Positions 59,107 through 64,000 of a stretch of 64,000 nt of DNA are shown here, one piece after another. The stretch is from Indolivaga capnocytophagoides DSM 22835. Lineage in GTDB: Bacteria > Bacteroidota > Bacteroidia > Bacteroidales > Dysgonomonadaceae. The position numbers and the translations under genes are program-made. The notes below the pieces were generated by a model. It did not search any database. It was given only the letters and a program-made list of their open reading frames with translations, and was not told the DNA's origin. Positions within the stretch are counted from its first letter, which is position 1. Each line of letters begins with the position of its first letter. The stretch covers positions 572,422 through 636,421 of the forward strand of contig NZ_KE384529.1 in assembly GCF_000426485.1 (NCBI RefSeq), in the 5' to 3' direction.

Positions 59107-59961
59107 TCAACTGTTTGCCCTTCGATATTCCGAAGGAGTCATCTCCTTTGCTTTCTTAAACACTCGGTTGTAATAGGGTACATCTCTGAACCCCGAAGCG
59201 ATACATACTTCAGCAACAGATTTAGAGGTTTTCAGTAACATCTGGCACGATGCTTCTATCCTGTAATCGGTCAGAAACGTAAAGAAAGACTTACCCGTCA
59301 TTTTCTTAAAGAAAACACAGAAAGCCGATTTTTCCATCCCTACGAAACGGGATGCTTCATCGAGTGTGATATTATGTTGATAATTATTCATCACATAGAG
59401 GTATATACTTTGTTTCCTCTTCATGTTTTTATCCTCTATAACCGGACGTCCGACAATGTAAACATTATCGGGCACAGCTATCAGGCATAATATACGGATA
59501 AGCGAAGATATTCTTTCGGCGGGAGTTTCTGTGATCATAGACATCATTGTGTTTTGGAGATCATACAACACTTGACCTTCGAAAGATACAGCATTATTGT
59601 TGTCCGATATTTTATCAACAGTATCCGAAAGAACCGGAAAGACATTGCACAGTTCAGCCAGCATACGACGGGAAAAAGTGATGGTAATATTTTCGATCTG
59701 GCCCCTATCGTCACAAATATCCTCATCAAAAGACCAGCAATGCGGAATATTGGGTGGTATAAGTATAATTTCGCCTTGAGAAAACGGCTCTATCATATCA
59801 CCGATAACCCTGACACCTCTCCCCGTAATCACATACGATATTTCCCACGAATCCTGCTGATGCAGGTTTATCTGATTATCCCACGTAATATGCACATGAT
59901 CGAAGAAGAAATAATCTCTGTTTTCTTCCACAGCAAGGGTGTATCTTATATTTTCACTCAT
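59107..59961 (-). CDS. AraC-family regulator with cupin sensor
   Basis: 284 residues. Cupin-type N-terminal part (about 20-90: QINLHQQDSWEISYVITGRG, FSQGEIILIPPNIPHCW). The C-terminal double helix-turn-helix is at 185-280: ITLDEASRFVGMEKSAFCVF, KKMTGKSFFTFLTDYRI and VAEVCIASGFRDVPYYNRVF. Effector likely a small molecule such as a sugar. Divergent from the acyltransferase gene; both have TATATTTG boxes in the shared gap. Confidence 0.9.
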   Translation of the reverse strand: MSENIRYTLAVEENRDYFFFDHVHITWDNQINLHQQDSWEISYVITGRGVRVIGDMIEPFSQGEIILIPPNIPHCWSFDEDICDDRGQIENITITFSRRMLAELCNVFPVLSDTVDKISDNNNAVSFEGQVLYDLQNTMMSMITETPAERISSLIRILCLIAVPDNVYIVGRPVIEDKNMKRKQSIYLYVMNNYQHNITLDEASRFVGMEKSAFCVFFKKMTGKSFFTFLTDYRIEASCQMLLKTSKSVAEVCIASGFRDVPYYNRVFKKAKEMTPSEYRRANS

Positions 59962-59975
59962 AAATATATTTTATC

Positions 59976-60039
59976 CAAATATAAGACAATAAAAATAAAA
60001 GATAGAACAACCTCTGCATCAACCTTAGTCTTATATTTG
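59976..60039. promoter_or_regulatory. Divergent -7 boxes between the AraC and acyltransferase genes
   Basis: Plus-strand TATATTTG at 60032-60039 points to the acyltransferase; minus-strand TATATTTG at 59983-59976 points to the AraC gene. No clear TTTG partners were found. Confidence 0.45.
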
Positions 60040-60080
60040 CAATCAAAGATATTATAACTTTTTATCAATTCAATCATCAG

Positions 60081-61205
60081 ATGAAACAATCTATAAGTTT
60101 AGCCGAATCCAAACCACACTACGAAATACTCGACGGACTACGCGGAGTTGCCGCTGTAGTAGTCGTTTTATTTCATGTGTTCGAAATTCACTCTCATGGC
60201 GACCACTCCGCTCAGATAATCAACCACGGATACCTTGCCGTCGATTTCTTCTTCCTGCTTTCGGGATACGTGATCGGATATGCATATGACGACCGCTGGA
60301 ATAAAATGACATTGAAAGATTTTTTCAAACGTCGTATCATCCGTTTACAACCGATGATTATTATAGGTTCTATAATCGGAGCTTTGCTTTTTTATTTTCA
60401 GGATTCTCCCGCTATGGGCTGGAATATCAGCGAAGTACCTGTATGGAAAATGCTGTTGGTGATGCTTATCGGCTGCACCCTTATTCCGGTAAGTAAAGGT
60501 TTGGATATCAGAGGATGGAGTGAAATGCATCCGCTGAATGGCCCTGCATGGTCTCTTTTCTTCGAATATATAGCCAATATATTATATGCTTTGGTACTCC
60601 GTCACTTATCTAAAATCGTACTGGCAGTTTTGGTAGCTGTTGCAGCCGGATTTACCATTCAGTATGCACTGACCAATCCCAATGGGGATATTATAGGCGG
60701 ATGGACAATAGACGATCCATTGCAATTGCGAATAGGTTTTACCCGTCTTGCATTTCCATTTCTCGCCGGATTGTTACTGGCTCGTATAGGAAAACTTCGA
60801 TATACAAAAAACGCATTCATGGTTTGCGGTTTACTGCTTGTAGCCCTGCTTTCTGTTCCTCGTATAGGAGGGGCCGAAAGCATGTGGCTCAACGGTCTGT
60901 ACGAATGCTTTTGCCTGATAGTTATGTTTCCTCTGATCGTGTGGCTCGGTGCAGGAGGTAAAATTGAAGGACGAAAAGCATCGAAAATATGCAAATTTCT
61001 GGGAGATATATCGTACCCTATCTACATAACCCATTATCCGCTGGTTTACGTATATATGGGATGGGTTGCCAATAACGGATATACTCTCGAAGAATCGTGG
61101 ATCGAAGGCTCTCTGGTTGCTGTAGCTGCCATAGGTGTAGCTTATCTGTCGATGAGATTATATGATATTCCGGTAAGAGAATGGCTGCGTAAACGTTTTT
61201 TGTAA
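60081..61205 (+). CDS. Acyltransferase-3 family membrane protein (OatA-like)
   Basis: 374 residues with about ten transmembrane helices. The family signature near the N-terminus is EILDGLRGVAAVVVVLFHVF with a His, and later INHGYLAVDFFFLLSGYVIG. The catalytic His region VLFHVFEIHSHGDHS is present. These proteins O-acylate sugars of surface polysaccharide or lipid in the inner membrane. Next gene is a methyltransferase 10 bases on, then a VOC gene; the three form a likely operon. Confidence 0.9.
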   Translation: MKQSISLAESKPHYEILDGLRGVAAVVVVLFHVFEIHSHGDHSAQIINHGYLAVDFFFLLSGYVIGYAYDDRWNKMTLKDFFKRRIIRLQPMIIIGSIIGALLFYFQDSPAMGWNISEVPVWKMLLVMLIGCTLIPVSKGLDIRGWSEMHPLNGPAWSLFFEYIANILYALVLRHLSKIVLAVLVAVAAGFTIQYALTNPNGDIIGGWTIDDPLQLRIGFTRLAFPFLAGLLLARIGKLRYTKNAFMVCGLLLVALLSVPRIGGAESMWLNGLYECFCLIVMFPLIVWLGAGGKIEGRKASKICKFLGDISYPIYITHYPLVYVYMGWVANNGYTLEESWIEGSLVAVAAIGVAYLSMRLYDIPVREWLRKRFL

Positions 61206-61215
61206 GCTCTTAAAC

Positions 61216-61968
61216 ATGAAAATATCCGATGAGCTGGCTATCGACTTCTACTTAAAAGCTGATAGCCTGTCTCCATACAGCTATCATACAACGATGAAAG
61301 CCCTCAGTTTTATCGAACGAATACCGAGGGCTCGTAAAATTGCGGATATCGGCTGCGGTACAGGCATTCAGACAGTAGCACTATATGAAGGGACACAGAC
61401 CCGAATTGCCGCCATTGATTTCATTCCCGAATTTATAGAAACACTGCAATCCGAGCTTAAATATCAAAAACTAAATGAGTATATTTATCCTGTATTTTCA
61501 TCGCCATATGATCTTCCATTCGAATATGGCGAACTGGATATTCTGTGGTCTGAGCGTACAGCTTCTGAAATAGGGTTTCAATACGCAGTAGAAGAATGGA
61601 GCAAATACCTGAGACCTGAGGGTTATATGGCTGTATGTGCATATTGCTGGCTGACTAAAAATAAGCCTGAAGAAATCTTGGATTATATGAATGAGATAAA
61701 TCCTGATATTATCTCTATTGCCGAAAGAATAGATCAGATGCAGCAAGCCGGGTTTCTACCCGTAGCTCACTTTATAATGCCGGATGAATGCTGGTGGAAT
61801 TACTTTTGTCCGTTGGAAGAAAATTTTGACAGCTTCCTGAAAAAGCATAAAAACAATGCTGATGCCTTGCAATTGGTTCGTAAAATAGATAAAGAAATAG
61901 ACCTCTACGAAAAATACAGCGAACACTATGGGTATGTATTTTTTATAGGTAAGAAAGTATGCAACTGA
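61216..61968 (+). CDS. Class I SAM-dependent methyltransferase
   Basis: 250 residues. Motif I IADIGCGTGIQTVALYEG near residue 40 is canonical; IAAIDFIPEFIETLQSELK gives the acidic end of strand 2, and YGELDILWSERTASEIGF the motif around strand 4. The family is like Methyltransf_25/11. Substrate unknown. In an operon after the acyltransferase and before a VOC gene. Confidence 0.9.
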   Translation: MKISDELAIDFYLKADSLSPYSYHTTMKALSFIERIPRARKIADIGCGTGIQTVALYEGTQTRIAAIDFIPEFIETLQSELKYQKLNEYIYPVFSSPYDLPFEYGELDILWSERTASEIGFQYAVEEWSKYLRPEGYMAVCAYCWLTKNKPEEILDYMNEINPDIISIAERIDQMQQAGFLPVAHFIMPDECWWNYFCPLEENFDSFLKKHKNNADALQLVRKIDKEIDLYEKYSEHYGYVFFIGKKVCN

Positions 61969-61984
61969 TAAATGATATAATAAA

Positions 61985-62374
61985 ATGAAAATAGACCACC
62001 TTGCAATATGGGTAGAAAACCTTGAAATGATGAGGCAGTTTTACCTCACATATTTTGATACGGTTTGTGGCGAAAAGTATTTTAATCCGAAAAGGAATTA
62101 TACTTCTTATTTTATTTCTTTCGGAGATAGCGGTTGTCGTATAGAACTCATGCTTCAACCAAATATCATTGAAAATAAAGAAGATAGAGGATTAATCAAG
62201 GGATTGGCTCATTTTTCGATCAATGTAGGCAGCAAAACGACCGTGGATAATCTGACAGAACGTCTTCGTGCAGATGGCTATATTATAAAAGGAGAACCAC
62301 GCACTACAGGTGACGGATATTACGAAAGTGTAATTTTAGACCCCGAAGGCAATTACGTTGAAATCACCGATTAA
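61985..62374 (+). CDS. VOC/glyoxalase-family protein
   Basis: 129 residues, single VOC fold: KIDHLAIWVENLEMMRQFYL, CRIELMLQPN, GLAHFSINVGS and VILDPEGNYVEITD. The H-E-H-E set matches metal-dependent members. Length and text resemble glyoxalase I-like or fosfomycin/bleomycin-resistance-type proteins; the substrate is not decided. Third gene of the acyltransferase operon, 16 bases after the methyltransferase. Confidence 0.85.
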   Translation: MKIDHLAIWVENLEMMRQFYLTYFDTVCGEKYFNPKRNYTSYFISFGDSGCRIELMLQPNIIENKEDRGLIKGLAHFSINVGSKTTVDNLTERLRADGYIIKGEPRTTGDGYYESVILDPEGNYVEITD

Positions 62375-62393
62375 AGGCCTGCAACCGGCTCTG

Positions 62394-64000
62394 TTACGCA
62401 AAAAACAGCAAAATTAATTGTGCGGTTATAATGCGGATAAACATAGTCATCGGATACACCGTTGCATAAGCAACAGCAGGCTCATCGCCCTCTACAGTTG
62501 TACTGGCATAATTGAGAGCCATCGGGTTTGCCATACTTCCGCAAAGCATCCCTGTGGTTTTGGGATAGCTCAACCCGAATATCTTCATAGCCATTATACC
62601 GACTATAAGTACAGGTATGACGGTCAGCGCAAAACCGATCCCCACCCAGATGAGTCCTTCGCCCTGAAATACGGTTTCGAAGAAATGCTCTCCCGAATCC
62701 AAGCCGAGACAAGCCAGATATACCACTATCCCTAATTGGCGCAACATCAGATTGGCACTTTGAGTCGTATAAGTAGTTATACGGAAACGAGGCCCGAATG
62801 CCCCCATGAGTATTCCCACAATAATAGGACCTCCTGCGATGCCTAATTTAACAGGAACGCTCACTCCCGGAATAGGAATAGGTATAGCTCCCAGAATCAA
62901 TCCTAAAGCAATACCTATAAATATAGCGATAAGATTGGGATTCTTTAAGCGAGCCAACTCATTACCTAGTATTTTAGCCACATTATCAACCGAAACTTTC
63001 TCTCCTACAATGGTAATCTTATCACCTATCTGTAAGGCCAGATCGGGGGATGCCAAGAGGTCAATACCCGCACGGTCGACACGTGTTATATTGATTCCGT
63101 ATAGATTACGGAGACGCAATGCTCCGAGTTTTACACCGTTAACTTTGCTTCGGGTTACGATTATACGTCTCGAAACGAGGTGGCTGTTATCGATATGATT
63201 CCAGTCTATGTCTTCTTTGTTCCAGTCTACTTCTTCCTGTTCACCAAAAAGGATTTTGATATTTTCCACGTCTGATTTCACAGAGATAATCAATATGTGG
63301 TCATTCAGTTCCAATGTAGATTCGGATGTAGGTATAGTTACTTTGCCATCACGCCAGATACGTGAAATTACAAATTTCTTAGGAGACAATCTCATTATTT
63401 CCTTGATGGTACGTGATGCTATTGCCGGATTGGTAACCATAAATTCACCGACATACGTGCTGTTGTCTTTCTTTTCCCTGCTGGTTCCATCGGGACTTTT
63501 AGGTACAAAACAGGCTCTCATAAACGCAATAGCCAATATAACGCCCACCACTCCCAACGGATAAGTAACGGCACACGCCAAAGCCATATCGGCAATGCCT
63601 TTGGCATTGGTTGGGTCTATCTGCCGCAATGTCTGCTGAGCTGCACCCAGTGCCGGTGTATTGGTTACGGCTCCCGATAATATCCCCATCATATTGGGCA
63701 TCGAAATATGAGTGGTTGCCGCCAGAATTATGGCTGTAACCAAACCGATAACCACTACTGCTATCGATAGCATATTGAGTCTGAATCCTCCTTTTTTAAG
63801 CGAAGATAAAAATCCGGGGCCAACCTGAATACCTAAAGCATATACAAAAACAATAAGCCCGAAGTTTTGGGCAAAATAGAGCATGTCTCTGTTGAGATCG
63901 AGTTTGAAGTGCCCGACTATAATACCTGTGAAAAAGACGAAAGTAATCCCCAGCGAGATATTAAATATCTTGATTTTACCTAATTGCAATCCTATAGCAG
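62394..64000 (-). CDS. YidE/AspT-type transporter, cut by the window edge
   Basis: The frame is open to the right edge (AIGLQLGKIKIF at the edge), so a little of the N-terminus is missing; about 535 residues are present. Two blocks of membrane helices (about 1-170 and 350-530 of the visible part) form the duplicated aspartate:alanine exchanger fold. Between them lie two TrkA-C (RCK-type) domains: STLELNDHILIISVKSD and ALQIGDKITIVGEKVSVDNV. Family members are AspT-like antiporters or uncharacterised YidE transporters. Substrate unknown. Confidence 0.9.
   Translation of the reverse strand, partial: AIGLQLGKIKIFNISLGITFVFFTGIIVGHFKLDLNRDMLYFAQNFGLIVFVYALGIQVGPGFLSSLKKGGFRLNMLSIAVVVIGLVTAIILAATTHISMPNMMGILSGAVTNTPALGAAQQTLRQIDPTNAKGIADMALACAVTYPLGVVGVILAIAFMRACFVPKSPDGTSREKKDNSTYVGEFMVTNPAIASRTIKEIMRLSPKKFVISRIWRDGKVTIPTSESTLELNDHILIISVKSDVENIKILFGEQEEVDWNKEDIDWNHIDNSHLVSRRIIVTRSKVNGVKLGALRLRNLYGINITRVDRAGIDLLASPDLALQIGDKITIVGEKVSVDNVAKILGNELARLKNPNLIAIFIGIALGLILGAIPIPIPGVSVPVKLGIAGGPIIVGILMGAFGPRFRITTYTTQSANLMLRQLGIVVYLACLGLDSGEHFFETVFQGEGLIWVGIGFALTVIPVLIVGIMAMKIFGLSYPKTTGMLCGSMANPMALNYASTTVEGDEPAVAYATVYPMTMFIRIITAQLILLFFA

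Overview
The window looks like a chromosome segment of a low-GC member of the Bacteroidales. I would guess the Dysgonomonas group, but that genus call is inference only. Supporting signs are promoters of the Bacteroidota type (TTTG, 19 bases, TAnnTTTG; seen exactly at 8619, 25964, 28940, 34088 and 50981), SusC-like organisation of the TonB receptor, many lipoproteins, NrfHA with a Ccs-type cytochrome c maturation pair, and M56/BlaI pairs. No rRNA, tRNA, CRISPR array or intact insertion sequence was seen.

Layout. 1-6.5 kb: a truncated Arg/Pro-rich lipoprotein, a copper export set (CopZ-like chaperone, CopA ATPase) and, 2 kb away, an HMA-AraC fusion regulator; a Nudix-type regulator lies between. 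7-9.4 kb: PhoH-like protein and a methyltransferase. 9.5-13.8 kb: nrfH, nrfA, resB, ccsA for nitrite ammonification; nrfA carries an in-frame TAA inside its third heme motif. 14-22.4 kb: envelope and unknown proteins, a lipid kinase, a pair of repeat-domain secreted proteins and an MscS channel. 22.6-34.1 kb: three paralogous three-gene operons for secreted proteins, broken only by an acyl-CoA synthetase gene.

The three operons are the most striking part. Each has the same promoter, then a short conserved ORF that runs into a (GA)n tract (18, 27 and 18 units), then a structured leader ending in an intrinsic terminator (two in tandem in the first operon). In all three, a change of the tract to n=1 mod 3 would fuse the short ORF to a long ORF of about 217-240 codons that crosses the terminator(s) and the start codon of the first structural gene. 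As sequenced, all three are n=0 mod 3, so the short ORF stops just after the tract. I propose a repeat-length-switched, translation-dependent attenuator controlling surface proteins.

34.2-38.1 kb: a VOC protein, then a phage-like block (sigma-like protein, replication-type protein, small proteins) divergent from an XRE/S24 repressor with four matching operators. More phage-like genes sit singly among chromosomal genes at 48.6, 54.0, 54.4 and 56.1 kb; most, and the sigma-like gene itself, have the box TATAGATAAA (plus strand) just upstream. 38.7-48.4 kb: hydrolases, an NlpC/P60 lipoprotein, thioredoxin-like and TPR proteins and a TonB siderophore receptor. 49-51 kb: a BlaI/M56 pair with two operators in its promoter. 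51-64 kb: Spy-like, TPR, LprI-like, lipoprotein, Crp/Fnr, thioesterase, AraC, acyltransferase, methyltransferase, VOC and a YidE/AspT-type transporter that runs off the right edge.

A roughly 100-base dispersed repeat starting with the palindrome AAGGTCTCAGACCT and ending TTGCTGTTACTTA occurs in many intergenic gaps in both orientations, most densely between 50.8 and 58.7 kb.
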